DNA of 64,000 nucleotides, from the NCBI GenBank assembly GCA_052078155.1, contig JBQJBP010000001.1:372001-436000 (forward strand). The letters run 5' to 3'. A program made the position numbers and the translations under genes. Each line of letters opens with the position of its first letter. The first letter of the stretch is position 1. Of the stretch, positions 17,149 through 25,061 are shown one piece after another. The stretch is from CAXBMB01 sp052078155 (GTDB taxonomy: Bacteria > Pseudomonadota > Alphaproteobacteria > Kiloniellales > DSM-21159). The notes beneath the pieces are model-generated. The model was not told where the DNA came from. It ran no database searches and saw only the letters and a program-made list of their open reading frames with translations.

Positions 17149-17182
17149 ACAAACCCCGTTGAGCTCAAGACGGGGTTTGTCG
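17149..17182 (+). terminator. Terminator of the YheT-type hydrolase gene
   Basis: Perfect 11-bp stem ACAAACCCCGT / ACGGGGTTTGT with a ten-base loop, 24 bp after the stop codon. T-run short. Confidence 0.7.
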
Positions 17183-17186
17183 AACG

Positions 17187-17322
17187 CTAGAGCATGATCG
17201 GTTTAGATAGAAGCGCTTCGTGCTTGAAACTAAACCGTGAATCATCCTCTAAAACATTGAAAAGAGTTTCACGCTTCAAGTGTTATCACGTAGTGATTCC
17301 ACTTAATCCGATTTGACTCTAG
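17187..17322 (+). repeat. Dispersed intergenic repeat, full copy C
   Basis: About 136 bp, beginning CTAGAGCATGATCGGTTTAG and ending GATTTGACTCTAG, so both termini carry a CTAGAG word in inverted orientation. Inside are consecutive stems: GGTTTAG with CTAAACC, CTCT with AGAG around TAAAACATTGAAA, and ATCAC-GTA-GTGAT. Lies between the hydrolase terminator and the end of the merR gene. Used as reference for the family. Confidence 0.85.
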
Positions 17323-17337
17323 ATGTTGATTGTCAGG

Positions 17338-18126
17338 TTAGTTCTGAATGCCGACGTTGGCCTGCATTTTCTGGTGACGGTGGGTCAGGGCCGCATTCAT
17401 GAAGTCACGCACCTGGGGAGAGAAGGGGCGCTCCATTTCATCGGGCCAGCTTTCCATGTCGTCCGCCATGGCCTTGATGTTCAAGATCAACTCCATATCT
17501 CCGCCGGTCTTTTTGAGCAGAACAGCCCACCAGCGTTCCGCCAGGTCCTGGGCGGCCGGTCCTGTCGGGTCACTGCCCAGAAGCTTCGTGGCTTCCTCAA
17601 TCAGGTCCTTCCAGGCCTGGGCCAGGTCGCGCGCCTGATCACTGTCCAGGCCGCTTGTGGCCTGTTGCAGCTGTTTGATCTGCTCGTCAGAAAGGTACTT
17701 CTTGTAGACTTGGTCCTGGGTTTGCAGGGACATGTTGGTCCTCCTTATCAAGTGGCACAGCTCGGCAAGACTCAGGCTCTCACCTTGTCCGACCTTTACT
17801 GCTGCCTGGGTGATGGAGCGGATGGTTGCGTCCAGTTCCCGCTTCTGCTCCTGGAGCAGCTGCAGTTGAAGAGAGAGCAAACCTTCCACATCAGGCGTTC
17901 TGCTGGAGGTGAGTTTCTGGATTTCCTTCAAGCTGAGGCCGATGCCTTTCAACAAGGTGATGTTCTGAACGGCAATGAGGTCCTCTTTGCTGTACCGCCG
18001 GCGATCATTGAAGGGATCGCGCAGGGGAGACAGCAGACCCAGTTCCTCATAGAACCTCAGTGTGCGATGGGAAACTTTGCTCTGATCAGCCAGTTCCCCG
18101 ATCGAAATCCAGGTTTTCATTTCCAT
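17338..18126 (-). CDS. MerR family regulator with TipAS-like C-terminal domain
   Basis: 262 residues. The N-terminal winged helix is plain: WISIGELADQSKVSHRTLRF followed by YEELGLLSP and the wing NDRRRYSKEDL (about 3-50), then a dimerization helix (to about 115). The C-terminal 120 residues (helical, with YLSDEQIKQLQQA and AERWWAVLLKKTGGD) resemble the TipAS ligand-recognition domain, which binds hydrophobic drugs or cofactors. Start is ATG 18126, since AGGAGG lies seven bases upstream; a longer frame to 18192 would run through the upstream palindrome. A perfect 17-bp palindrome (18158-18174) 32 bp upstream is the expected autoregulatory site. Divergent from the cobalamin-riboswitch/CbiM unit. 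Ligand unknown. Confidence 0.87.
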   Translation of the reverse strand: MEMKTWISIGELADQSKVSHRTLRFYEELGLLSPLRDPFNDRRRYSKEDLIAVQNITLLKGIGLSLKEIQKLTSSRTPDVEGLLSLQLQLLQEQKRELDATIRSITQAAVKVGQGESLSLAELCHLIRRTNMSLQTQDQVYKKYLSDEQIKQLQQATSGLDSDQARDLAQAWKDLIEEATKLLGSDPTGPAAQDLAERWWAVLLKKTGGDMELILNIKAMADDMESWPDEMERPFSPQVRDFMNAALTHRHQKMQANVGIQN

Positions 18127-18157
18127 AGCATTTCCTCCTGACAAGGACCTTCTGCCT

Positions 18158-18174
18158 GCTGACGTTACGTCAGC
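18158..18174. promoter_or_regulatory. Perfect palindrome, candidate MerR operator
   Basis: GCTGACGTTACGTCAGC: two 8-bp arms around one T. On the minus strand a TTGAAG (-35-like) overlaps its outer edge and a weak CAGAAG lies 19 bp on, a spacing typical of MerR-activated promoters. It is placed upstream of the merR-tipAS gene. Confidence 0.65.
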
Positions 18175-18307
18175 TTCAAGAGCTTTTTTCAATTTTCTGC
18201 AGGCAGGAAGATCATTGAACGGTCAGACGAATGGTCTGAATTGCCGCAGTCCCCGATTTCACGGGGCTTTCATCTTGCGTCCTGCAAACGAATCGCAGAC
18301 TGTTCGC

Positions 18308-18500
18308 GCTGTACGGGTTCCATTCAGGCCAAGCCTGTCGGAGTAAAAGGGAACACGGGAAGGGACGACCCAAAAGGGGCCCAAGCCGTGACTGCCCCCG
18401 CAACTGTGAGCACCAGTTCTGCCCCATAAAGCCACTGGACCTTGGTCTGGGAAGGCGGGGAAAGAGCGAGAAAGTGCGAGTCAGGAAACCTGCCTGTGCA
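18308..18500 (+). ncRNA. Cobalamin riboswitch
   Basis: Conserved elements in order: GGTTCC (18316), AAAGGGAAC, AGCCGTGACTGCCCCCGCAA then CTGTGAGCAC, GCCACTG, GGGAAGGC and GTCAGGAAACCTGCC. The GCCACTG/GGGAAGGC and terminal AGGAAACCTGCC blocks are the aptamer signature. Downstream hairpins CGTCACA-GCT-TGTGACG (18517-18533) and CGCAC/GTGCG just before the ribosome site may form the expression platform, probably controlling translation. Expected to repress the following cbiM-like gene when adenosylcobalamin is plentiful. Confidence 0.93.
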
Positions 18501-18569
18501 ATTTCACCAACCTTTCGTCACAGCTTGTGACGGACAACTCGCACGGTGGGTGCGACAGGAGTAACTCTT

Positions 18570-19250
18570 ATGCATATTGAACCGGGTATCGTTAACAGCG
18601 CCAAACTGGGGCTGAGCTATGCAACGGCTGCGGCTGCCATTGCCCTGGGGGCAAAGTTTGTGGCCGATACCATCAAGGAAGTGGGGTTTATCCCGCTGGT
18701 GGTCCGCAGCATTATCACCACTGTTTTGGTCTTCTGCTTTTTCCAGGTTCTGCCCCACCATCCCGTGGGCATCTCCGAGGTGCATTTCATCCTCGGCTCT
18801 ACCCTGTTCCTGATTTTTGGCGCGGGACCTGCCGCTATTGGGCTGGCACTGGGTCTGCTCAGCCAAGGGCTCTTTTTCGCACCGGCTGATCTGCCACAAT
18901 ACGGAATGAACGTCACCACGCTGCTGGTGCCGCTCTATGCCGTGAGCCTGCTGGCCCGCCGGATCATCCCGGCGAAAACCGCCTACAAGGACCTGAAGTA
19001 CTCGCAGGCCCTGGCGCTCTCGACCGCTTACCAGGGCGGCGTGGTCGCCTGGGTGGCGTTCTGGGCCGTCTATGGTGGTGGTTTCGGGGCAGAGAACCTG
19101 GCACAGGTCACGTCCTTTGGTGCGGCCTATATGACGGTGGTTCTGGTGGAACCCATTCTGGATCTGGCTGTGCTGGCCGCGGCGAAAAACCTGCATCAGC
19201 TAAAGGACAGCAAAATCCTTAACGGCCGTCTTTACAGGGCTGCCGCCTGA
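18570..19250 (+). CDS. CbiM-like energy-coupling-factor S component (cobalt or corrinoid-related uptake), orphan
   Basis: 226-residue integral membrane protein with about six to seven hydrophobic segments, resembling CbiM/NikM. The start at ATG 18570 is supported by AGGAG eight bases upstream and by the N-terminal Met-His (MHIEPGIVN), the dipeptide that coordinates the metal in CbiM/NikM structures. A further histidine in ISEVHFILGSTLFLIFG matches the inner metal-site region. Control by the cobalamin riboswitch argues for cobalt. No CbiN, CbiQ or CbiO ATPase lies in the window, so the protein either uses a shared energizing module encoded elsewhere or works alone. Terminated by a strong hairpin at 19266-19303. 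Confidence 0.85.
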   Translation: MHIEPGIVNSAKLGLSYATAAAAIALGAKFVADTIKEVGFIPLVVRSIITTVLVFCFFQVLPHHPVGISEVHFILGSTLFLIFGAGPAAIGLALGLLSQGLFFAPADLPQYGMNVTTLLVPLYAVSLLARRIIPAKTAYKDLKYSQALALSTAYQGGVVAWVAFWAVYGGGFGAENLAQVTSFGAAYMTVVLVEPILDLAVLAAAKNLHQLKDSKILNGRLYRAAA

Positions 19251-19265
19251 TCATCTGATCCAACG

Positions 19266-19303
19266 AAAAGAAGGCTCCCAACTGAAGTCGGGAGCCTTCT
19301 TTT
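19266..19303. terminator. Strong bidirectional terminator
   Basis: Perfect 14-bp stem AAAAGAAGGCTCCC / GGGAGCCTTCTTTT with a ten-base loop, lying between the convergent cbiM-like gene and the oxygenase gene. Confidence 0.9.
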
Positions 19304-19394
19304 GCGACTGCTTGAGTTTAGATCCCTGGAACAGGCTTCCGGGATACCGAAGACCGAACAGACGGATTTTCCGGCAGTTACGGGCGCACAGGTG

Positions 19395-20426
19395 CTAAAT
19401 GCGGAACTGGGAAATCTGGATCTCTTCCCCGACATCGGCGTAGTCACCGTCAGTGCGGGCACCGCGGTAGTGGGCCCAGTTGATGGTCTTGTATCGGCGG
19501 GGGCGGTCTTTACTGACCGTGGTTGGTAAGGGCGACACGTTGCTGTCAGCCGATGGGTTGAAGAAGAAGGGCAGGCTGTAGCGGTCCCTGTTTTCCATGG
19601 CCAGCACGCGGTGAATGGCCGCCTGATACAGATCGTTGGACCAGACCTGCATCATGTCGCCTGTGTTGATCACCAGTGCACCTGGAACCGGGGGCACATC
19701 GTGCCAGTAGCCGTCTTTGTAGACCTGTAACCCCCCGACTGAATCCTGCAGTAACACCGTCAGTGCACCGGCATCGCTGTGGTGATGCACGCCTTTGTCC
19801 GCAACTGGCTGGTGAGCCACATCAGAACCGGCCAGCGGGTCCTTTACGGGGTAGTAGTTGAGCCGGATGAAACCGGTGTGATTGCTGGCGAAATCGTCAC
19901 GCATATGCTGGGCGGGCAGGTCAAGGCCCAGGCAGAAAGCCTCAAGCAGCAGGAGGGAGAGGTCGGTGCAGGCTGCCAGATACTCCTGCAGTGTGCTTTT
20001 GAAACCTTGCTGTCCGCTCGGCCAGCGGTTTTGATGTCCATAGATGGGATCAATGCCGTCGCGGGTGTAGTCAAACACCTCTTTTTTGTCCCGCTGGTTC
20101 TTTGTCAGTTCATTGTTGTAGTACCCCCAGGGGTTCTCCTGGCTGCGTTCAATGGCCAGTTTCTCGGCCATAGGTAAAGCAAAGAAGGCACGGGTTTCCC
20201 GCCACACTTCCTCGAAGAGGTCATCTGGAATGCCGTGGTTGACGACCTGAAAAAAGCCCCAGGTTCTGCAGGCCTCTGCAATCTGGTCGATGGCTGTCTG
20301 GGCGCCCGGGCCGCCGGAATCCTTCACCAGTTCTCTGAGATCAATGATCGGGACCTGATTGCTGATGGACTGGTCTTTGGCAATAGGGTGCTTGTCCAGA
20401 TCTGGATCGGTGAAGGGTCTGTTCAC
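19395..20426 (-). CDS. Isopenicillin N synthase family 2-oxoglutarate/Fe(II) oxygenase
   Basis: 343-residue non-heme iron dioxygenase of the plant-type/IPNS family (DIOX_N about 25-150, catalytic 2OG-FeII_Oxy about 185-300). Iron ligands are visible: His and Asp in GVHHHSDAGALTVLLQD and the distal His in YQAAIHRVLA; the 2-oxoglutarate-binding Arg-x-Ser is RYSLPFFFNP. All residues for activity are present. The start is GTG 20426 with AAAGGA seven bases upstream; a nearby ATG is out of frame. Monocistronic. Substrate is not predictable; bacterial relatives include ethylene-forming-like and flavone-hydroxylase-like enzymes. Confidence 0.88.
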   Translation of the reverse strand: MNRPFTDPDLDKHPIAKDQSISNQVPIIDLRELVKDSGGPGAQTAIDQIAEACRTWGFFQVVNHGIPDDLFEEVWRETRAFFALPMAEKLAIERSQENPWGYYNNELTKNQRDKKEVFDYTRDGIDPIYGHQNRWPSGQQGFKSTLQEYLAACTDLSLLLLEAFCLGLDLPAQHMRDDFASNHTGFIRLNYYPVKDPLAGSDVAHQPVADKGVHHHSDAGALTVLLQDSVGGLQVYKDGYWHDVPPVPGALVINTGDMMQVWSNDLYQAAIHRVLAMENRDRYSLPFFFNPSADSNVSPLPTTVSKDRPRRYKTINWAHYRGARTDGDYADVGEEIQISQFRI

Positions 20427-20506
20427 GCCTCATTCCTTTCAGGATAAAAACGGCCACTGGGCTATACAGTCGTTCTGTTTGTCAGCAGATATCTGCCTGT
20501 CTTCTT

Positions 20507-20995
20507 CTATTTGGCACCGATCTGGTGAAAGGCCTCAAACACCGTGGCCTCCTGCGGTGCACCGTCGTTCGTCGTGGCATGCTCGCTGAAGGTGGGAAGT
20601 CCTGAAGGGACGATCGTATCCGGCCGGGCGGCTTCCAGGAAAATGTGTTTCGAGTTTGCTGACTCTATAGGAAACCAGCAGGGATCATCAAAGGTGCCGG
20701 CATAGATCCCAATGGCATCGGGAAATCGCTCGAAGCTCAGCCAGAGTTTGGTCCCGCAATCCGGACAGAAGTTTACGTGGACCGTTTTCCCGGACCCAAC
20801 AGACTGCTGATCAAAGACCTTGGGAGCCCCTGACAGTATCGAAAAACTGGCGGCGTCGAAGATTGGCTCGACCATGTAGGCAGATCCAGTGGCCTTCTGG
20901 CAAAACCGGCAATGGCAAACTGTAACCCGGCTGGGCTGCCCCAGAGTTGCGTAGCGGATGCGGCCACATAGACATCCTCCCTCGTGCTTTTCCAT
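20507..20995 (-). CDS. GFA family (glutathione-dependent formaldehyde-activating-like) zinc protein
   Basis: 162-residue Mss4-like fold protein. Zinc-binding cysteines appear as GGCLCGRIRY (residues 6-15), VCHCRFCQKATG (about 26-37) and FCPDCGTKLW (about 75-84), the full GFA pattern. The family was named after a proposed S-hydroxymethylglutathione-forming activity, but most members have no proven reaction; one is a carbon-sulfur lyase. ATG 20995 (MEKHEGG) is used, with AAGGGAG just upstream; ATG 21013 is nearly fused to its own AGGAG and less likely. Single gene; 80 bp after it lies the start of the oxygenase gene on the same strand. Confidence 0.87.
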   Translation of the reverse strand: MEKHEGGCLCGRIRYATLGQPSRVTVCHCRFCQKATGSAYMVEPIFDAASFSILSGAPKVFDQQSVGSGKTVHVNFCPDCGTKLWLSFERFPDAIGIYAGTFDDPCWFPIESANSKHIFLEAARPDTIVPSGLPTFSEHATTNDGAPQEATVFEAFHQIGAK

Positions 20996-21411
20996 GTGCT
21001 CCCTTTCAGTCATCTCCTTCACAACAGTCGCGCGGCTAGTGTTGCACAGGTCAGGATCAATCAAAAGGCGAAGGGGCAGGGGCAAACCCTGTCCGGTAGC
21101 GCAGGGACAGGGGGGCTTGCAGCACCCTGCATCCCGTTGCTGAATTCGTTGGACTGATTGCGCATCGGGCATCAGGCAAAAGCGAGGATGAAAGAAAGAA
21201 AAAGCGCGGTGGTCGAGAGCATGATCGCATTAGTCAGACGCGCTGTGCGCCTTGAACTAAATCGTGAGCTATCCTCTAACGAATTGGAAAGAGGATGTTT
21301 CACGCTTCAAGTGAGATCTCGAAATGAGTCCACTTAAACCGATCTGGCTCTGAAGAACCACCGCGCCTTTGTGAGACCAGCGCCGTTGGAGAGCGTTTAG
21401 CTCTTTGGGGC
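20996..21411. other. Gap of 416 bp, repeat-containing
   Basis: Holds the dispersed repeat copy D (21215-21351). The remaining 200 bp next to the GFA gene show no gene; a promoter for that gene is presumed. Confidence 0.6.
21215..21351 (+). repeat. Dispersed intergenic repeat, full copy D
   Basis: About 137 bp with the same architecture as copy C: starts GAGAGCATGATCGCATTAGT, middle CCTCTAACGAATTGGAAAGA, then TTTCACGCTTCAAGTGAGAT, a TCTCGAAATGAG hairpin and an end CCGATCTGGCTCTG. More diverged at the ends than copies C and F. Confidence 0.8.
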
Positions 21412-22419
21412 TTATTCAGCCGCCAAAGCCGGGGAGCTTTGTTGGAGCTGGTCTTCAAGATACTCGGCCAGGCGTTCCATTCCGCCCTGCCGGATCAGGC
21501 CCTGATCTTTCGCGCGGTTTTCTGCCTCACCGTTGTAGTTGGTGTTGGTGTTGATGTCGTAGACGAAGGCATTGCCCATGGCATCGACAATGAACTCAAT
21601 GCCTGCCACCTCGATCCCGTTGGCAGCCAGAAACGCTTCCAGAGGAGCGACCAGCGGGCTTTCAAAGTTCTCGACAATTTCAAACTTGTGGCGCTTGGGA
21701 GCCGGGGATGTTTCCTGAGATGTGTCTTTCAGGTTGCTGTCGGCCAGGCAAAAAGCGTCTTTGGGGATTTCACAAACATCTGCCGGGCACAGCAAGAAGC
21801 CTTCACTGGTATCGACACGCACCGCGTAGTGCAGTTTGCCGCCGATAAATTCCATGCGGGTGATGAAGGGTTCCGGTGCCTGGACATAACTCTGCAGCAG
21901 CCAGATGCCGTCAATCGGGGCGGCATCGCCTGGCGTGTCAAGAAACGCGTCCAGTGAGTCCAGATTCTGGAATAGTTGAACCCCCAGTCCTTTGCCGCCG
22001 CGATTGGGCTTCAGGATCAGCGGCCACTGGCCAAATTCCCGGGCAGCCTGCAGGACCTGCTCTTTTCCCGTTGCCGCAACGGTTTTGGGGGTGGGGATGC
22101 CTGCCGCTGTCAGGGCTGCATACTGTCCCAGTTTGTCTACTTCCAGAGCCAGAGCCGATGTACCGTTGATCACACGGCGGCCTTGCAGTTCCAGCCATTG
22201 CAGAACCGCGCGGGTGATTTCCGGCGCATAGCGATGGCCCCGGGTATGGGAAGAGGCGCTCATGCGGTTGTAGAAAACCCCTTTGGGCGGCACCCGCCCG
22301 AGGTCTGCCTGGCCTTTGTCCAGATGCCACTCTTCATGGGTCTGTCCGCGCGCTTCCAAAGCAGAGCGCAGCGGGGGAAGCCATTCGGCGTTTTCGTGCA
22401 ACACATGGATCTTGGACAT
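21412..22419 (-). CDS. ATP-grasp ligase, RimK/glutathione synthase-like
   Basis: 335 residues. ATP-grasp nucleotide site is seen in WPLILKPNRGGKGLGVQLF (about 130-150) and the metal-binding end in VYDINTNTNYNGEAENRAK (about 295-315), a close match to RimK-type alpha-L-glutamate ligases and related carboxylate-amine ligases. It should join a carboxylate to an amine via acyl-phosphate in the cytosol; partners unknown. ATG 22419 is preferred to the in-frame GTG 22428; neither has a strong ribosome site. The upstream region is AT-rich and carries a 15-bp direct repeat (22433-22447, 22565-22579). No neighbour in the same unit. Confidence 0.85.
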   Translation of the reverse strand: MSKIHVLHENAEWLPPLRSALEARGQTHEEWHLDKGQADLGRVPPKGVFYNRMSASSHTRGHRYAPEITRAVLQWLELQGRRVINGTSALALEVDKLGQYAALTAAGIPTPKTVAATGKEQVLQAAREFGQWPLILKPNRGGKGLGVQLFQNLDSLDAFLDTPGDAAPIDGIWLLQSYVQAPEPFITRMEFIGGKLHYAVRVDTSEGFLLCPADVCEIPKDAFCLADSNLKDTSQETSPAPKRHKFEIVENFESPLVAPLEAFLAANGIEVAGIEFIVDAMGNAFVYDINTNTNYNGEAENRAKDQGLIRQGGMERLAEYLEDQLQQSSPALAAE

Positions 22420-22432
22420 AAAACACACTTTC

Positions 22433-22579
22433 TTGTGTTAAATAAATTTCATCATCGAATATGAATGTAATACTGACTTTGTGTGAATTCCATATCCGCT
22501 GTGGAATAAGAGACACGCAGTTTTGTCATAGTGTGTGTTCTTTAATTGAATAATAGCTGATAATTTGTGTTAAATAAAT
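22433..22579. repeat. 15-bp direct repeat flanking the ATP-grasp gene promoter region
   Basis: TTGTGTTAAATAAAT occurs exactly at 22433-22447 and 22565-22579, 132 bp apart, in an AT-rich stretch. The first copy joins ACACACTTTCTTGTGT, itself an inverted repeat (ACACA/TGTGT). Could be a paired regulator site or the footprint of an excised short element. Confidence 0.7.
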
Positions 22580-22636
22580 ATGTGCAAAAACTGATCCTCA
22601 CCAAGATTGATATGCGGGCTTAAGAATTTGAATTTA

Positions 22637-24268
22637 CTAAGAATTTGCTGCTTTTAAAGCGTCGGGAGTATCGATGTCCTGCAAAACGCCATCGTCTTGC
22701 TGTGGCACTTCGGCCAGAACTTCCGGATAACTGGCCAGGAGTGCTTTTGCTCCGACATCACCGTTAATTTCCTGAACTTCACTGTAAAACTGCCGAGCAA
22801 AGAGCAGGGGATTTCCTCTTTTCCCCTTCCAGGTGGGCAGACAAAGGCTGCGGCCTTCCACCGGGTTGAAGGCGGCGATGATGCTGTCCAGAACGCGGGG
22901 GGATACCCAGGGCATGTCTCCCAGCATCACCAGACAGCCTTCACTTTCCTGGGACAGGGCAGCCACGCCACGGTGCAACGAGGTGCTGAGCCCGGCTTCG
23001 TAATCGGGATTGTGTGTAAAGCGGATCTTACCGGCAAAGGGAGCCAGAAGACGTTCAATGTCTTTATGGGCGTGGCCCGTGACCACAACCACTTCCTGGA
23101 CCTGGGAGGCCAGGGCCGTCTCCACGGCTTGCTGTACCATGGCTTTGCCGCCAACTTCCTGCAGCAGCTTGTTGGCGGAGCCCATGCGGCGGCTCATCCC
23201 GGCGGCCAGCACGATGGCCGATACGGTCGGGGCGCGGGGGCCGCCATCCTGCCGTTCCACGGCTGCCGAACGGGGCAGGGGACGTTGGCTGGTTTCTTTC
23301 AGCAGTCCACCGTGGCCCATGGCCATGATGTCTTTGGGTGTCACAGGCAGACCTGCCACCAGCCGCTGCAGCACCCAGTCCAGGCCATTGAGTTTGGGAG
23401 AACGGGCGCAGCCAGGCAGGCCCAGAACCGGCAGGTCGTCCATCTGGGCCAGCAGCAACAGATTGCCGGGATCCACGGGCATGCCAAAGTGGATGAGATG
23501 ACCCCCGGCTTCCACGATTCCAGCGGGAACAATGTCCCGCCTGTCGACGATGGCAGATGCGCCGGAAACCATCAGCAGGTCACAGCCTTCTGCCTTTAGC
23601 TCATGCAGGGCCTGGGCCACGGCCTGGCTGTTGTGGGCGCAGCGCCTTTCCTGAACAGGTGGGCAATCCAGCGCGGACAGGCGGCCATTGAGGGCTGCCG
23701 TCGTCTTGTCCAGCAGGCTTTCTTTCATGGCGGGCAGGCGGGTCTGAACCAGACCGGCCTTTCGGGTCTGAAACGGCACCACGCGGATCAGGGGATCAGT
23801 CGCCATATTGGCGATGTCCACACAGGCTTGTACCACAGTCCTGGGGGCGGCAAAGGGGATGACTTTAACGGTCGCCAGCATCTGTCGGGCTTCAACTGGC
23901 TGGTAGCTCTGCAAGGTGGCCAGGGTCAGGCTTTCATCTACCTGATTGATTTCCTGCAGGCGCGCTTCATCGACCAGCACAAGGCCGCGTGTTTCCGCGA
24001 TCAGATTGCAGCGACCGGTAAAGGCAGCAGACAGCTGGCAGTTTGGGCCACTGACTGTCCTGGCCAGTGTTTCTGCCGCCGGATCTTCATGCAGATCGCT
24101 GTCTTCCAGACGGGCGGCGATCACCTCCTCCAAACCTGCGGCTTTCAGCGCGTCCAGGTCGTCCCGGCTCAGTTGCCGGCCCTTCTTGAAGTTGATATCA
24201 GCCACGCGCAGCGAATGGGCCAGGATGGCGCCTTCAGCCTTATCCAGAGGGGTGGGGCCAAAGATCAT
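22637..24268 (-). CDS. MoeA-like molybdopterin-binding domain fused to MobA/MocA-like nucleotidyltransferase
   Basis: 543-residue two-domain protein serving molybdenum cofactor maturation. The N-terminal half (about 1-330) resembles the molybdopterin-binding fold shared by MoeA/CinA (LLMVSGASAIVDRRDIVPAG, then VLGLPGCARSPKLNGLDWVL). The C-terminal domain begins at about 345 with SAIVLAAGMSRRMGSANKLL, the nucleotide-binding signature of MobA/MocA, and carries VMLGDMPWVSP as the metal/nucleotide site. In a Cox-type cluster the expected product is the cytosine dinucleotide form, i.e. MocA activity, but CTP versus GTP cannot be decided by eye. Overlaps the upstream XdhC gene by four bases (ATGA), so translation is coupled. 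Last gene of the cox series. Confidence 0.88.
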   Translation of the reverse strand: MIFGPTPLDKAEGAILAHSLRVADINFKKGRQLSRDDLDALKAAGLEEVIAARLEDSDLHEDPAAETLARTVSGPNCQLSAAFTGRCNLIAETRGLVLVDEARLQEINQVDESLTLATLQSYQPVEARQMLATVKVIPFAAPRTVVQACVDIANMATDPLIRVVPFQTRKAGLVQTRLPAMKESLLDKTTAALNGRLSALDCPPVQERRCAHNSQAVAQALHELKAEGCDLLMVSGASAIVDRRDIVPAGIVEAGGHLIHFGMPVDPGNLLLLAQMDDLPVLGLPGCARSPKLNGLDWVLQRLVAGLPVTPKDIMAMGHGGLLKETSQRPLPRSAAVERQDGGPRAPTVSAIVLAAGMSRRMGSANKLLQEVGGKAMVQQAVETALASQVQEVVVVTGHAHKDIERLLAPFAGKIRFTHNPDYEAGLSTSLHRGVAALSQESEGCLVMLGDMPWVSPRVLDSIIAAFNPVEGRSLCLPTWKGKRGNPLLFARQFYSEVQEINGDVGAKALLASYPEVLAEVPQQDDGVLQDIDTPDALKAANS

Positions 24269-25008
24269 GCTCCCGTCTCCAGAGCTGCCGTCTCTTTGAT
24301 CAGACGCGGGGCACCGCGCAGAGAGCCGGTCATTTCCGCCATGACAGACAAAGCGATTTCCGCCGGTGACAGGGCACCGATGGCCAGACCAGCCGGGCCA
24401 TGGATACGAGCCAGCGTGTCCGGGCCAAAACCTTCTTCGGACAAGCGCTCCAGGCGGCGGGCGTGGGTGCGGGTTGAACCCAGGGCGGCAATGTAAAAGG
24501 CGTCGCTCTTCAGGGCTTCGATCAGTCCAGGGTCATCAATCTTCGGATCGTGAGTCAGCGCCACCACGGCGGTACGCGCATCAGCCTTGAGATCTTCCAG
24601 GGCTTCATCCGGCCAGTCGAACCGCAAGTCGATCTCCGGAAAACGGTTTTCAGTGGCCCAGGCTTGCCGGGGGTCGATGACGGTGACCTGATAACCTGCC
24701 AGAACAGCCATGGGAGCCAAAGCCTGGGAGATATGAACGGCACCAATGATCAGGAGACGCAAGGGGGGCATGAAGACTTCAACAAAGAGGTCACTGTCTT
24801 CCAGGCGCCCGGATTTTTCTTTCCGGCGCAGCCGGGCGACGGCTTCTGCCTCCGGCTCGCTCAGGATCAGATCGCCATGGCTCTCACCTGGCTGGTCCCG
24901 GGGTTCCAGCAGAAGACACTGCTGGCCATTGCCCAGATGGGTTACCACTGTGGCCACCTCTTTGGCGGCTTTGGCGGCAAGTAACTGATCCAGGAGCTGT
25001 CGTTTCAT
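24265..25008 (-). CDS. XdhC-type Rossmann-domain protein (Cox cluster maturation)
   Basis: 247 residues corresponding to the C-terminal, Rossmann-like half of XdhC/CoxI proteins: a nucleotide-fold start RLLIIGAVHISQALAPMAVL then AGYQVTVIDPR (about 92-125), and the conserved end IHGPAGLAIGALSPAEIALS (about 208-227). XdhC proteins carry mature molybdenum cofactor, promote its sulfuration and insert it into hydroxylases. In this locus the small XdhC_CoxI N-terminal domain is encoded separately 53 bp upstream, so the two gene products probably work together. Overlaps the following gene by four bases. Confidence 0.87.
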   Translation of the reverse strand: MKRQLLDQLLAAKAAKEVATVVTHLGNGQQCLLLEPRDQPGESHGDLILSEPEAEAVARLRRKEKSGRLEDSDLFVEVFMPPLRLLIIGAVHISQALAPMAVLAGYQVTVIDPRQAWATENRFPEIDLRFDWPDEALEDLKADARTAVVALTHDPKIDDPGLIEALKSDAFYIAALGSTRTHARRLERLSEEGFGPDTLARIHGPAGLAIGALSPAEIALSVMAEMTGSLRGAPRLIKETAALETGA

Positions 25009-25061
25009 GGCAACTGTCGTCTCTGATGAATTCTGGAACGGGAGAAAAGAGGAGGGGGCTG

